From Kitasatospora arboriphila (GTDB lineage Bacteria > Actinomycetota > Actinomycetes > Mycobacteriales > Mycobacteriaceae), in assembly GCF_000717275.1 (NCBI RefSeq), contig NZ_JNYV01000001.1:310001-374000 (forward strand): a stretch of DNA of 64,000 nt, written 5' to 3'. This document shows positions 1 to 11,197 of this stretch, one piece after another. The position numbers were made by a program, and so were the translations under genes. Below the pieces are notes generated by a model that did not search any database, was not told the origin of the DNA, and worked only from the letters and a program-made list of their open reading frames with translations. Position 1 is the stretch's first letter, and every line of letters begins with the position of its first letter.

Positions 1-71
1 AGATTGTTAGCACCTTGCCCGCATCGGTAGAGGAGAATCGTCTCGAGATGGTCGTGTCCTGGGGATTTGGG

Positions 72-99
72 TTGCAGGCCGGCAGTCGGCTAATGTTAT
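72..99 (+). promoter_or_regulatory. putative tRNA-Leu promoter
   Basis: A TTGCAG element (72-77) is followed after 16 nt by TGTTAT (94-99); an alternative -10 is TAATGT (91-96). Transcription would start about 25 nt before the tRNA. Only the sequence match supports this. Confidence 0.35.
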
Positions 100-132
100 C
101 CGGCGCTGGCAGGTTGACTGCCGGCGTGACTG

Positions 133-218
133 GTCCGAGTGGCGGAATGGCAGACGCGCTAGCTTGAGGTGCTAGTGCCCTATTAACGGGCGTGGGGGTT
201 CAAGTCCCCCCTCGGACA
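133..218 (+). tRNA. tRNA-Leu (anticodon GAG)
   Basis: The acceptor arms GTCCGAG (133-139) and CTCGGAC (211-217) pair perfectly and A218 is the discriminator. The anticodon stem CTAGC/GCTAG encloses a seven-base loop TTGAGGT with anticodon GAG, which reads CUC and CUU leucine codons. A long variable arm (GTGCCCT...ACGGGCGT) marks it as a class II tRNA, as expected for leucine. The T arm GGGGG-TTCAAGT-CCCCC is intact. The full CCA is not encoded; CACA follows the acceptor stem. Confidence 0.97.
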
Positions 219-292
219 CACTTTGCCGGTACAGCGTGATGCTGCACCTGGTTGTCGATCGAAAAGCATCTGTCGGCGACTCGCGCACGGCC

Positions 293-298
293 TACTGT
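293..298 (+). promoter_or_regulatory. -10 box of a leaderless gene
   Basis: TACTGT lies 7 nt before the ATG at 306, so the transcript would begin at or next to the start codon. Confidence 0.5.
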
Positions 299-305
299 GC
301 TGGGC

Positions 306-872
306 ATGGATCAATCCGCGTTTTACGGCGTCGTGGCGGCCACCAATTTCACCCTGCTGGGCCTCTGGTGGGTCGCGGTCAAAGACCGGGACGATCTCAC
401 CGGCCGAGACGGCCGCGGCAGCAACATGGCGTATCTCGTCTCGCTGCAATTCGTGGTCGCCGCCGCGGTGTCGTTGTTTGCCCAGGTGGCCCCGGAGATC
501 ACCGCTGTGTGGCGCACCGGATTCTCGATCGCCGGACTCATCGGTGCAATCGGGATCGCGATGCTCGCGGTGCAGTTCCGCACTCACACCGACGCGAAGG
601 TGATGCCGTGGGTGCTCGCCGGTGCGGGTGTGCCGTTGTACGTCTTGGTGTTTGTCGTCGCACTGTTCCCCGACGTCGTCGGCGCGATGAACCTGAGCCT
701 GTCCCCCATCGAGGCCGAAGGACTGCTGCTGTCGATCATCGTGGTCCTCAGTGTCCAGGAGGCCTGGTTCGTCTCGATGACGCCACCGCGGGCGATACCG
801 GCCGACGAACGAATCGGGGAGGCGAGCCCCACCGGCAGCACTTCCCCCGGAGCTGCCCCAACCGGACGCTGA
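306..872 (+). CDS. conserved membrane protein of unknown function
   Basis: The 188-residue product has about five hydrophobic segments (near residues 8-25, 41-62, 73-91, 99-121 and 137-155) and a short polar C-terminal tail, so it should sit in the cytoplasmic membrane. No catalytic motif is evident and I do not recognise the family. The ATG at 306 is preferred over an upstream in-frame ATG at 252 because TACTGT ends 7 nt before it and the added N-terminus would be polar and atypical. It stands alone between the tRNA and the SDR gene. Confidence 0.75.
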   Translation: MDQSAFYGVVAATNFTLLGLWWVAVKDRDDLTGRDGRGSNMAYLVSLQFVVAAAVSLFAQVAPEITAVWRTGFSIAGLIGAIGIAMLAVQFRTHTDAKVMPWVLAGAGVPLYVLVFVVALFPDVVGAMNLSLSPIEAEGLLLSIIVVLSVQEAWFVSMTPPRAIPADERIGEASPTGSTSPGAAPTGR

Positions 873-936
873 CTGCCACGCTCGGCCGCGATGGCGAGGG
901 CGGATCGCGGCGGTCAGGGTGGTCGACCGGGCGCAC

Positions 937-942
937 TACAAT
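937..942 (+). promoter_or_regulatory. -10 box of the leaderless SDR gene
   Basis: TACAAT ends 6 nt before the GTG at 949, which argues for that start over the in-frame GTG at 919. Confidence 0.55.
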
Positions 943-948
943 ACTCAG

Positions 949-2376
949 GTGCACGCCGACCCCATCGATCCTGCCGACCTGGCGGTCTTCCACCGTGTCC
1001 TGGACCAGGTGACCGAACTCGACGCAGATCATCCTGATTCGATCACGGTGCAGCGGGCCGTGGCCTTGATGTTCAAGCGGGCCAAACGGCGCCGCAAGAA
1101 GCAGGCTCATCAGACCCGACTCGACGCCGACCGGAAGGTGCTGGCGGCCACCGCGACCGGTTCGCCGGACCGCATCGACGACGAGACCGCCGGCCTACCG
1201 CTGACGGGCGCGCCGGGCAGCACCGCGGGAACGCTCATCCGCGCCCAGCCGTGCTACATCTGCAAGCAGGACTACACCCGGGTCGACGCGTTCCACCATC
1301 AACTCTGCCCACGATGCGCGGCCGCCAACCGCGACAAACGCAACCAGCACACCGACCTGAGCGGCCGCCGTGCGCTTCTCACCGGCGGCAGGGCAAAGAT
1401 CGGCATGTACATCGCGCTGATGCTGCTCCGCGACGGTGCCGACCTCACCATCACCACCCGTTTCCCCAAGGATGCGGCCCGGCGATTCGCCCGGCAGCCG
1501 GACGCCGACCAATGGCTACACCGGCTGAGCATCGTCGGTATCGACCTCCGCGATCCTGCACAGGTGACAGCGCTGGCGGATTCGGTTGCAGCACAAGGAC
1601 CTCTCGACATCCTCATCAACAACGCCGCACAGACGGTCCGACGCACCGCCGGCGCGTACAGTTCGCTCGCCGACGCCGAACGAGCACCGCTCACCGGCCC
1701 CGCGGCAGCGGTACCGGTGCTGACCATGGGTGACAGCAGTGAGCTGCATCCACAGTCGCTCGCCTCAGGCGGCGATTCGGACTCGGCGGCCAAGGCGCTC
1801 GCCTCCCTGGCCATGACTGCGGGATCTGCCGCTCCCGCACGCATCGCCGACGGAACCGCCATCGACGCTGGCGGATTGCTGCCCGACCTGGTCGACAGCA
1901 ACAGCTGGGTGGAGACCGTCGACCAGGTGGACCCGCTGGAGTTGCTGGAAGTCCAGCTGTGCAACAGCGTGGCTCCATTCATCCTGCTGTCACGGCTCAC
2001 CCCGGCCCTCCGGGCATCGACGGCACGACGCAAGTACGTGGTGAACGTGTCGGCGATGGAGGGCATCTTCTCGCGTGGATACAAGGGGCCCGGTCATCCT
2101 CACACCAACATGGCGAAGGCGGCGCTGAACATGTTGACGCGCACGAGTGCCGGCGACCTGTACGAGGACGGGATCCTGGTGACCGCCGTCGACACCGGGT
2201 GGATCACCGACGAACGGCCGCACACCAGCAAGATCCGGCTGGCCGAGGAGGGTTTCCGTGCGCCCCTCGACCTCGTCGACGGAGCGGCCCGGGTGTACGA
2301 CCCGGTGGTGCAGGGCGAAGCCGGTATCGACCTGTACGGCTGTTTTCTCAAAGACTTCGAGCCGTACCCGTGGTGA
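949..2376 (+). CDS. zinc-ribbon-containing SDR-family protein with degenerate active site
   Basis: The 475-residue protein has three parts. Residues 1-100 are charged and include a basic stretch. Residues 102-123 hold two CxxC knuckles (C102, C105, C120, C123) that look like a zinc ribbon. The rest is a Rossmann short-chain dehydrogenase domain: a nucleotide-binding TGGRAKIG (145-152), NNAAQT (224-229) and the active-site serine S368. The YxxxK motif is altered: K390 is present, but the position four before it is threonine (T386). The fold is therefore recognisable while ordinary SDR oxidoreductase activity is doubtful. A long insert (about 235-325) is low in complexity. The stop overlaps the next start in GTGA, implying translational coupling. 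Confidence 0.8.
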   Translation: MHADPIDPADLAVFHRVLDQVTELDADHPDSITVQRAVALMFKRAKRRRKKQAHQTRLDADRKVLAATATGSPDRIDDETAGLPLTGAPGSTAGTLIRAQPCYICKQDYTRVDAFHHQLCPRCAAANRDKRNQHTDLSGRRALLTGGRAKIGMYIALMLLRDGADLTITTRFPKDAARRFARQPDADQWLHRLSIVGIDLRDPAQVTALADSVAAQGPLDILINNAAQTVRRTAGAYSSLADAERAPLTGPAAAVPVLTMGDSSELHPQSLASGGDSDSAAKALASLAMTAGSAAPARIADGTAIDAGGLLPDLVDSNSWVETVDQVDPLELLEVQLCNSVAPFILLSRLTPALRASTARRKYVVNVSAMEGIFSRGYKGPGHPHTNMAKAALNMLTRTSAGDLYEDGILVTAVDTGWITDERPHTSKIRLAEEGFRAPLDLVDGAARVYDPVVQGEAGIDLYGCFLKDFEPYPW

Positions 2377-2858
2377 CGTCGCGGCACGACGACGTCGAAA
2401 GCCGTGTGGCGCAAGCCACTCTGGCGATCATCGGCGAGAGTCTGTCGTCGATGACGGAGATCCTGAGGGGTCTCGAAGACGAGCTGTCCAACACCAGGCC
2501 GGATCTGCCGGGCGCCAACAGTCCCTACGCCATCGTGTTCCACTGTGTCGGCGTGATCGAGCACTGGGCAGGCTCGGTGATCGCCGGCCTGAGGATCCCG
2601 CGCGACCGCGCCGCCGAGTTCACTGCCACCGGTCGGGTCGATGACCTCATCACACGAGTCGATGATGTTCGTGCGCGTCTGCCCGAGTGGGTGGATGTCG
2701 CACTACGCGAAGGGATTCGCGATCGCACCGTCATCGGTTCCACCCGTCCGGAGGTCGCAACCGCCACCCCGGAGTGGGTGTTGACACACGTGGTGCGCGA
2801 GCTGGCCCAGCACCTCGGCCAGCTCGAACTCACGCGCGACGTCCTTCGTCAGGCGTGA
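2373..2858 (+). CDS. DinB-like (DUF664 / mycothiol-dependent enzyme superfamily) protein
   Basis: The 161-residue product resembles the four-helix DinB superfamily, whose members bind a divalent metal through three histidines and include thiol-dependent transferases and isomerases. Candidate ligands are H57 or H64 (VFHCVGVIEHW) plus H139 and H147 (HVVRELAQH). The GTG at 2373 overlaps the SDR stop as GTGA, so the two genes are probably co-translated and may share a pathway. Its 3' end overlaps the convergent DUF2236 gene by 10 nt. The substrate is unknown. Confidence 0.75.
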   Translation: MTSRHDDVESRVAQATLAIIGESLSSMTEILRGLEDELSNTRPDLPGANSPYAIVFHCVGVIEHWAGSVIAGLRIPRDRAAEFTATGRVDDLITRVDDVRARLPEWVDVALREGIRDRTVIGSTRPEVATATPEWVLTHVVRELAQHLGQLELTRDVLRQA

Positions 2859-3856
2859 CTCTTACCCACTTTGTATGCGGCACCGCCGATTTCGCGCTTC
2901 TTCATCGCCTGGATGGCGGCATGGTGGCGGCGGGCGTGGTACGCCAGCGGGAAGTAGGTCAGTCGCTCGGGCAGCACCTTGTACGAACCACGGATCACGG
3001 TGTGCATCCGCTCGAGGTCACGCTGCTCGCGGTCACTCCACGTGAGGCCGAGAATCTCGCGAACGCGTGGATCCATCACCCCGACCGTGGTCAGGTAGTT
3101 CAGGTTCTGAACCGGTGACATGGCGAACTTGGCGGCCTTTTTCGCCGCCGGTCGCAGTGCGGCCGGAACGGAGTCGGGAATCGGGGGCGCTTCGCGCATC
3201 TGACCGATGAGCTCCAGCGCGACCTTGTGCGCGACCAGCTTGTTGTTGACGAAGTCTTCGTAGTATTCGCCGAACTCCTCGATCGTGGTGGGGTAACCCT
3301 TCATCGGTACCTGCACGATCTTGGCGATACGACGATTGTCGCGGAAGATCTCCTGCTTCTCCTCGGCGTTGAACTCCCGGCCGATCAGAAGCGGCCCGGC
3401 CTTGATCGTCGTGGGATACGCGGTGGCGATGACCCATTGATACGCCTCGGGATTGAGTGCGCTGATGTGTTTGCCCTGCGAGTTCTTCATCTGCAGCGGC
3501 TGGTGCATCCGGCGCAGTCTCTTGCCCTCCTCGATCGCCTCCTGTCCGCCGTAGATCCAGCGGAGAACAGAATCCACCGACCGGATCGCACGCCCGGCCG
3601 GGTCGGTGCGGAACACCGAATACTTGTCCACCACATCGCCGATCACCGGAAGCATCACCTGCATCACGAAAGCCGCACCGTTGACCGGCAGGAATGTGAA
3701 ATGTCCGGTCAACTCTGCGGTGATCGAGTCCGGCGGGATCAGCTCGATGTCGCCGTCGATGTTGTTGATCAGGGAATCTTCGCCCTCACCGGGCGCAGCG
3801 ATCCGGGGACGTGCAGGCGCGGCAGTGTTGGTGGAAACGGACTCGGCAATCGTCAT
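2849..3856 (-). CDS. oxygenase MpaB family (DUF2236) protein
   Basis: The 335-residue product belongs by overall character to the DUF2236 group, which includes fungal MpaB and the heme-b latex-clearing rubber oxygenases. These are mostly helical, and many actinobacterial members have no assigned substrate. No signal peptide or membrane segment is obvious, so it is probably cytoplasmic. The ATG at 3856 has GGAAGG about 6 nt upstream. It faces the DinB-like gene and is transcribed away from the nucleoside hydrolase. A second, dissimilar DUF2236 gene lies at 62328-63599. Confidence 0.75.
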   Translation of the reverse strand: MTIAESVSTNTAAPARPRIAAPGEGEDSLINNIDGDIELIPPDSITAELTGHFTFLPVNGAAFVMQVMLPVIGDVVDKYSVFRTDPAGRAIRSVDSVLRWIYGGQEAIEEGKRLRRMHQPLQMKNSQGKHISALNPEAYQWVIATAYPTTIKAGPLLIGREFNAEEKQEIFRDNRRIAKIVQVPMKGYPTTIEEFGEYYEDFVNNKLVAHKVALELIGQMREAPPIPDSVPAALRPAAKKAAKFAMSPVQNLNYLTTVGVMDPRVREILGLTWSDREQRDLERMHTVIRGSYKVLPERLTYFPLAYHARRHHAAIQAMKKREIGGAAYKVGKSHA

Positions 3857-3957
3857 CGGAAACCTTCCATCGGGAAACGCTCGTGATCAGATTAGCATCA
3901 AAACGAGAACACGTGGCAGTTCCGCAGCACTTTCTTGGGACCATTCCGGCCATCCAC

Positions 3958-3963
3958 TAGGGT
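3958..3963 (+). promoter_or_regulatory. -10 box of the leaderless nucleoside hydrolase gene
   Basis: TAGGGT ends 6 nt before the GTG at 3970; no Shine-Dalgarno sequence is present. Confidence 0.45.
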
Positions 3964-3969
3964 CATCAG

Positions 3970-5010
3970 GTGGTTACAGTCCCCCTGATCTTCGATTGCG
4001 ACACGGGTATCGACGACTCGCTGGCCCTGCTCTACCTGCTGGCCCATCCGGCCGCAGACCTACTGGCTGTCCTGTCGACCGGGGGCAATGTGCCGACGGA
4101 TGTGGTGTGTGGGAACAATCTGGCGTGGCTCGAACTGTGCGGCCGGGACGACGTCGAGGTGTGTCTCGGAGCGTCAGGGCCACTCATCGGCTCACTGATG
4201 ACCACCGAGGACACCCACGGGCCGCTCGGGGTCGGTTACGCGCAGTTGCCGGCGCCCACGTCGTCCCCCTCCCCCCGCGATGCGGCCGACGCCTGGATCG
4301 AACTCAGCGAAGAACATTCGGGTGACCTCGTCGGACTCGTCACCGGGCCCCTGACCAACCTTGCGCTGGCCATCCGACGCGACCCGGCCCTACCGACCCG
4401 ACTTCGGCGGCTGGTCATCATGGGCGGGACGTTTCATCACCCCGGCAACACAACGCCCACGTCCGAATGGAACATTGCCGTCGATCCGGAGGCGGCCAAG
4501 GAGGTGTTCGCGGCGTTCGGTATGGATGGTGCCCCACGGCCGATCATCTGCCCACTCGATCTCACCGAGACGATCCGGATGACGCCGGACCACCTGGGCC
4601 GTCTGGCCGCGCTTGCCGACTCGAGCCCCGTCGAACAGCCAGGCCCCGATGATGAACAGGGGGTCCGGTCGGTGGCGAGCAATGTCGTCATCCGGCATCT
4701 TGTCGACGCCGTCCGGTTCTACTTCGAGTTCCACGAGGCCCACGCCGAGGGATACATCTGCCACATGCACGACCCGTTCGCAGCCGCTGTTGCGCTCGAT
4801 CCTGCTGTTGTGCGTACCCGGCCTGCGTGCGTGGACGTCGAGACCGAGGGTGCGCTCACACGTGGGACGACCATCGCCGACGAACGGCAGTTCTGGGGTC
4901 GGGAGAACAACGCGGATATCGCCGACGCAACCGATCCCGAACTGTTCTTCGACGCGCTCATCGAACGCGTGGCGGCGTTTGCGGTGACGGTGCAGCAGCT
5001 ACACGACTAG
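3970..5010 (+). CDS. inosine/uridine-preferring nucleoside hydrolase
   Basis: This enzyme should hydrolyse the N-glycosidic bond of ribonucleosides to free base and ribose for salvage. The 346-residue sequence carries the calcium-binding N-terminal motif DCDTGIDD, the MGG block followed by EWN and VDPEAA, and the C-terminal HDP motif, all typical of the family. The length is slightly above the usual 310-330. It is monocistronic, and its stop overlaps the convergent meaB stop by 4 nt. The exact nucleoside preference cannot be read from the sequence. Confidence 0.9.
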   Translation: MVTVPLIFDCDTGIDDSLALLYLLAHPAADLLAVLSTGGNVPTDVVCGNNLAWLELCGRDDVEVCLGASGPLIGSLMTTEDTHGPLGVGYAQLPAPTSSPSPRDAADAWIELSEEHSGDLVGLVTGPLTNLALAIRRDPALPTRLRRLVIMGGTFHHPGNTTPTSEWNIAVDPEAAKEVFAAFGMDGAPRPIICPLDLTETIRMTPDHLGRLAALADSSPVEQPGPDDEQGVRSVASNVVIRHLVDAVRFYFEFHEAHAEGYICHMHDPFAAAVALDPAVVRTRPACVDVETEGALTRGTTIADERQFWGRENNADIADATDPELFFDALIERVAAFAVTVQQLHD

Positions 5011-5993
5011 CCGTCGAACGCCTCGACGATCCTGGTCGCGGCCAGCGCCGGCGTCAGGGTGCCTGCCCGTACCTCTTCCTCGATACGGCCGCGGATCCCC
5101 CGTACCGCCTCGCTCGAGTCCAGTCGGCGGAGCAACTGGTCGGTGACCATCGACCACATCCAGTTGACCTGCTGTTTGTTGCGCCGAGCCTGGAACTCCC
5201 CCGCTTGCTCGAGCACGTCCTTGTGCTTGAGGACCGTCTCCCAGAACTCCCGGACCCCGACATTCTCCATCGCACTCATGGTGAGCACCGGAGGCCGCCA
5301 GAGGGCGTCATGTGGCGACAGCAACCGGAGCGCTCCCTGGAGTTCTTTTGCGGCACTGCGCGCCTCGCGTTGGTGCTTGCCGTCGGCCTTGTTCACCACC
5401 ACGATGTCGGCGAGTTCGAGCACGCCTTTCTTGATGCCCTGCAACGAATCTCCCGTGCGGGCGAGGGTGAGGAAGCAGAAGACGTCGACCATGTTCGCGA
5501 CGGTCACCTCCGACTGGCCGACACCGACGGTCTCCACCAGAACCACGTCGAAGCCCGCGGCCTCGAGCAGCACGATGGTCTCGCGAGTGGCCTTGGCGAC
5601 ACCGCCGAGTGTTCCCGATGTCGGTGACGGCCGGATGTAGGCGTTCGGGTTCACCGACAGCCGACCCATCCTGGTCTTGTCGCCGAGTATCGACCCGCCC
5701 GTGCGTGTCGACGAAGGGTCGACTGCCAGCACCGCAACCTTGTGGCCCTGCTCGATGAGGTGCATGCCGAGCGCTTCGATCGTGGTGGACTTGCCGACTC
5801 CCGGCACACCGGTGATGCCGACACGATACGAATCGCCGGAGTCGGGGCCCAGCGCCAGGAGCAACTCTTGTGCCTGCGCCCGGTGATCGGCCCTCGTCGA
5901 CTCGACCAGTGTGATGGCTCGAGCAAGATCGGGCCGTTTGTCTGCGCGGATGGCGTCAGCCAACTGCGCCAGATCCAGAGGTGGTCTGGCCAT
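5007..5993 (-). CDS. meaB: methylmalonyl-CoA mutase-associated GTPase MeaB
   Basis: MeaB/ArgK G3E GTPases escort adenosylcobalamin into methylmalonyl-CoA mutase and protect it from inactivation. The 328-residue protein has the P-loop GVPGVGKST (62-70), the switch and DPSS block that follows, and the base-specificity NKAD motif. It is the last gene of mutA-mutB-meaB, starting 13 nt after mutB ends. In M. tuberculosis, as I recall, a mazEF pair lies between mutB and this gene; it is absent here. Confidence 0.95.
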   Translation of the reverse strand: MARPPLDLAQLADAIRADKRPDLARAITLVESTRADHRAQAQELLLALGPDSGDSYRVGITGVPGVGKSTTIEALGMHLIEQGHKVAVLAVDPSSTRTGGSILGDKTRMGRLSVNPNAYIRPSPTSGTLGGVAKATRETIVLLEAAGFDVVLVETVGVGQSEVTVANMVDVFCFLTLARTGDSLQGIKKGVLELADIVVVNKADGKHQREARSAAKELQGALRLLSPHDALWRPPVLTMSAMENVGVREFWETVLKHKDVLEQAGEFQARRNKQQVNWMWSMVTDQLLRRLDSSEAVRGIRGRIEEEVRAGTLTPALAATRIVEAFDG

Positions 5994-6006
5994 ACCTATG
6001 AGTGCC

Positions 6007-8283
<2,277 letters not shown>

Positions 8284-8284
8284 G

Positions 8285-10168
8285 TCAGCTCTCCGCCTCG
8301 ATCGTGTCCAGCAGTTCTGTCAGCGTCGAGATCGCGTCGATCCCGATCTGCAGGTACCCGTCCGGCGCGTTCTGCTCATCAGTCCACGCCTTGGCCGGCC
8401 CGGCGAGCAGGACGGTGTGGAATCCGGCCTCGCGAGCGGCCGCGAGGGCGCCTGCGCCGTCGCTCTCGTAGCGCGGGTTGGCCGCGCACAGGACCGCGAC
8501 AACCGGATCTCCGGACGTCGCCCTCGCGGCAGCGATGGCGTCGGCGGTCAGCGGTCCCGGATTGACCGACTCGATGCCGCCGGCCGCCAGCAGGTTCGCG
8601 ATGAACGTCGTACGGGCGTTGTGCTCGGCGACCGACCCGAGTGGGAGCAACATCGCGATCGGCCGTTTTCCGTGGGATGCGAGAAACGCATCGGAACGAT
8701 CACGCAGACGCTCGAACGGTCGGGCGGTGCGGGCCAGATTCGGCGCTGCGGTCGGCAGGTCGACGAAGTCGGCCGAGCCTGGTGTGGTGAGCGGCTTCTC
8801 GGCCAGGTTGGGGAACTCGTTGATGCCGGTGAGCGAGGTGGTCCGGTGGGCGACGGCCTCATCTCGGGCGGCCAGTGAGATGGAGACCTGCTCGCCGATC
8901 CAACCGTCGTCGAGGGCCTTCTGGTACCCGCCCTTGGCCTCGATCTCCTGGAACAGTGCCCACGCCGATGCAGCGAGGTCGTCGGTGAGTGACTCGACGA
9001 ACCATGCACCACCCGCGGGGTCGAGCACCTTGGCCACGTTCGACTCCTCGATGAGGAGCAGCTGGGTGTTGCGTGCCATCCGGCGGGAGAAGCTCGGGCT
9101 GGTGGTCCGGTCTGCCGGTGGCAGCGCCACGTCGAAGGGCAGCACCGTGATCTGATCGGCACCGCCGACTCCGGCGCCGAAGGTGGCCGTGGTCACCCGC
9201 AGCATGTTCACCCAGGGATCACGCTGACTCATCATGCTCAGCGCGGTCACCCCGTGGGTCACCGCTCCCCCGGCCTCAGGTGCTCCACTGACCTCGGCGA
9301 CCCGTCCCCAGAGGCGGCGGATCGCGCGGAACTTGGCCACCGTTCCGAACTGGTCGTCGGTGGCCGACAGTGCGAACGTCAGCTGGTTCAGGGCCTTGTC
9401 GACAGCCAGTCCGGCCGCGGTGAGGGCCCTCAGGTACTCGACGCCCGCGGCGGTGACCAAGGCGAGTTCCTGCACGTCGGTGGCGCCACCGAGGGCGAAG
9501 TCGGTGCCGTCCACACGGATGGACCGCACGGCCGCGCCGGCCGATGCCGCCACCCCGATCGCATCGGCGAGTGCAACCGCCGGACGCCCGGAGAACGCGG
9601 CAGTCAGAGGCGCGAGGCCATACGAGCTGACCGTGCTGACCGTCGCGGAGTCCGGGAGGCGTGGCTGGAGGACCTGCGCGGCCTCGATGCCCGCGGCACC
9701 CGCGTCGAGTGTGACCGGAACCAGATCGAGGTAGACGCCGTCGAGAACGGCGGCGAGATCCTTCGGGGCGATGGCGGAGTCACCGACCGTCAGCCACAGC
9801 CCGCTGGCCCCGTTGTTCAGCGCCTCCAGAATCGCCTGGTTCAGGGCCGCCGGATCCTGGGGCTCGCCGACCGGGTCGCCGAAGCGCTCGGTGACACGCC
9901 ACCCCATGTTGACGTCCCGGACGCGGTCGCTGCCTCGGACGAACGGGTAGGACCCGGGCAACCCGGGCTCGTCGAGTTCGTCGCGCCGCGTGTAGAGCGG
10001 CTTGATGGTCAACGCATCCGGGGTGGTGGTCGACAAGAGCGTCTCTGGGGTGTCGCGCAAATCGGCGACGTCGACGCGCTTGGACTTCGCGAGCACCTGT
10101 GCGGCGGAGTCGGACCATTGCTGGTAACTGGACTCCAGGTCGTGGAGGTCTGGTCGGGTATCCGGCAT
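8285..10168 (-). CDS. mutA: methylmalonyl-CoA mutase small subunit
   Basis: This is the non-catalytic beta subunit of the heterodimeric mutase. The 627-residue sequence parallels MutB, but its C-terminal domain lacks the DxHxxG cobalamin motif, as expected for MutA. It opens the mutA-mutB-meaB operon. The 164-nt region upstream is shared with the divergent TVP38-type gene; I found no clear -10 box or cobalamin riboswitch for mutA there. Confidence 0.96.
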   Translation of the reverse strand: MPDTRPDLHDLESSYQQWSDSAAQVLAKSKRVDVADLRDTPETLLSTTTPDALTIKPLYTRRDELDEPGLPGSYPFVRGSDRVRDVNMGWRVTERFGDPVGEPQDPAALNQAILEALNNGASGLWLTVGDSAIAPKDLAAVLDGVYLDLVPVTLDAGAAGIEAAQVLQPRLPDSATVSTVSSYGLAPLTAAFSGRPAVALADAIGVAASAGAAVRSIRVDGTDFALGGATDVQELALVTAAGVEYLRALTAAGLAVDKALNQLTFALSATDDQFGTVAKFRAIRRLWGRVAEVSGAPEAGGAVTHGVTALSMMSQRDPWVNMLRVTTATFGAGVGGADQITVLPFDVALPPADRTTSPSFSRRMARNTQLLLIEESNVAKVLDPAGGAWFVESLTDDLAASAWALFQEIEAKGGYQKALDDGWIGEQVSISLAARDEAVAHRTTSLTGINEFPNLAEKPLTTPGSADFVDLPTAAPNLARTARPFERLRDRSDAFLASHGKRPIAMLLPLGSVAEHNARTTFIANLLAAGGIESVNPGPLTADAIAAARATSGDPVVAVLCAANPRYESDGAGALAAAREAGFHTVLLAGPAKAWTDEQNAPDGYLQIGIDAISTLTELLDTIEAES

Positions 10169-10319
10169 TCGGCGTGAGCCCTTCGATCTGCTTGTGACGT
10201 CGTGATCTCTATCGCATCTTGAGGTGAATCGACACTATCCGATCGAACGCTCGGCCCGGTACGGGGAGTCGATGCCCGTACAGTGGCGTCGCGCACATCT
10301 TTGCGACTTTTTTCGCCCG

Positions 10320-10325
10320 TATCCT
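10320..10325 (+). promoter_or_regulatory. -10 box of the leaderless TVP38-type gene
   Basis: TATCCT ends 7 nt before the GTG at 10333. Confidence 0.5.
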
Positions 10326-10332
10326 TGAGACC

Positions 10333-11058
10333 GTGAAATTCAGTGGCCGGCTCACCGGGCGAACCGCGGTCATCCGGGCGCTCGGCGGACTGGTGTTGGT
10401 GCTGGCCGTTCTGCTCGGCGCCTACCTGATCCCCTTGCCCTCGGTGGGCAGGCTGCGGGACTGGGCCGACTCGTTCGGGCCGAACTTCGTCTGGATCTTC
10501 TTCATCGGCTATGCCGTCATCGCGATCGGACCCGTACCGCGCTCGGCGTTCACGGCAGCATCCGGTTTGCTGTTCGGTCCGCTGGTGGGTTTCGTCGGTG
10601 CGATGCTGGCCACCATATTCGCGGCTGTGATGGCTTTTGTACTGGTCAGGCGCCTGGGACGAGAACGTATCCGGCCTTATCTACGCCACCCGGTCGCGCG
10701 GTCGGTGGAGCTGCGCATGGAACGCCGGGGATGGCTTGCGGTCGGATCACTCCGACTGATCGCCGCGTTTCCGTTCTCTGTCATCAACTACGTCGCAGCT
10801 CTGTCTGCCATCAAGTTCGCGCCTTATGCGCTCGCCACGGTGATCGGTGTAGCACCGGGAACAGCAGCCGTGGTGATCCTCGGCAATGCTCTCGCGGGGG
10901 ACGGCGATCCGGTCATGCTGGCATTGTCGGCGGGCCTGTTCAGCCTCGGCGTCTTCGGTCTGTTCCTCGACACGAGGCTGTCGGTGAGGGAACCCACCGA
11001 TGGCGATGTAGAGAACACCGACAAGCCTGCAGATGAACTCTCGAACCGTGCTGGTTGA
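10333..11058 (+). CDS. TVP38/TMEM64 (VTT-domain, DedA-like) membrane protein
   Basis: The 241-residue integral membrane protein has an N-terminal membrane segment (about residues 12-33), a central VTT domain with the conserved FTAASGLLFGP-like loop, and further C-terminal hydrophobic segments before a polar tail. VTT proteins are linked to lipid scrambling and undecaprenyl-phosphate or phospholipid translocation. It sits beside the mut operon, as Rv1491c does in M. tuberculosis. The cargo is not predictable from sequence. Confidence 0.87.
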   Translation: MKFSGRLTGRTAVIRALGGLVLVLAVLLGAYLIPLPSVGRLRDWADSFGPNFVWIFFIGYAVIAIGPVPRSAFTAASGLLFGPLVGFVGAMLATIFAAVMAFVLVRRLGRERIRPYLRHPVARSVELRMERRGWLAVGSLRLIAAFPFSVINYVAALSAIKFAPYALATVIGVAPGTAAVVILGNALAGDGDPVMLALSAGLFSLGVFGLFLDTRLSVREPTDGDVENTDKPADELSNRAG

Positions 11059-11149
11059 GCGAAGGTTGGCCCTGCGTCGCGGCTGAGTCCACCGAGGGCC
11101 GCGACCGACAAGTCTGAGAGCGGAATTCCTTGTAGTAAAGGCTGATGGC

Positions 11150-11182
11150 TTGATATCCTCCGATCAAGGTTATGTACTTGAT
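11150..11182 (+). promoter_or_regulatory. putative satD promoter with overlapping inverted repeat
   Basis: TTGATA (11150-11155) and TGTACT (11173-11178) are 17 nt apart. The repeat ATCAAG (11163-11168) and CTTGAT (11177-11182) spans 8 nt and covers the -10 box, a position typical of a repressor site. Confidence 0.4.
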
Positions 11183-11197
11183 AAGACGGGATGCCCG

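Noticed and set aside
10169..10332. cobalamin riboswitch upstream of mutA
   Set aside because: No B12-box-like sequence was seen in the 164-nt region.
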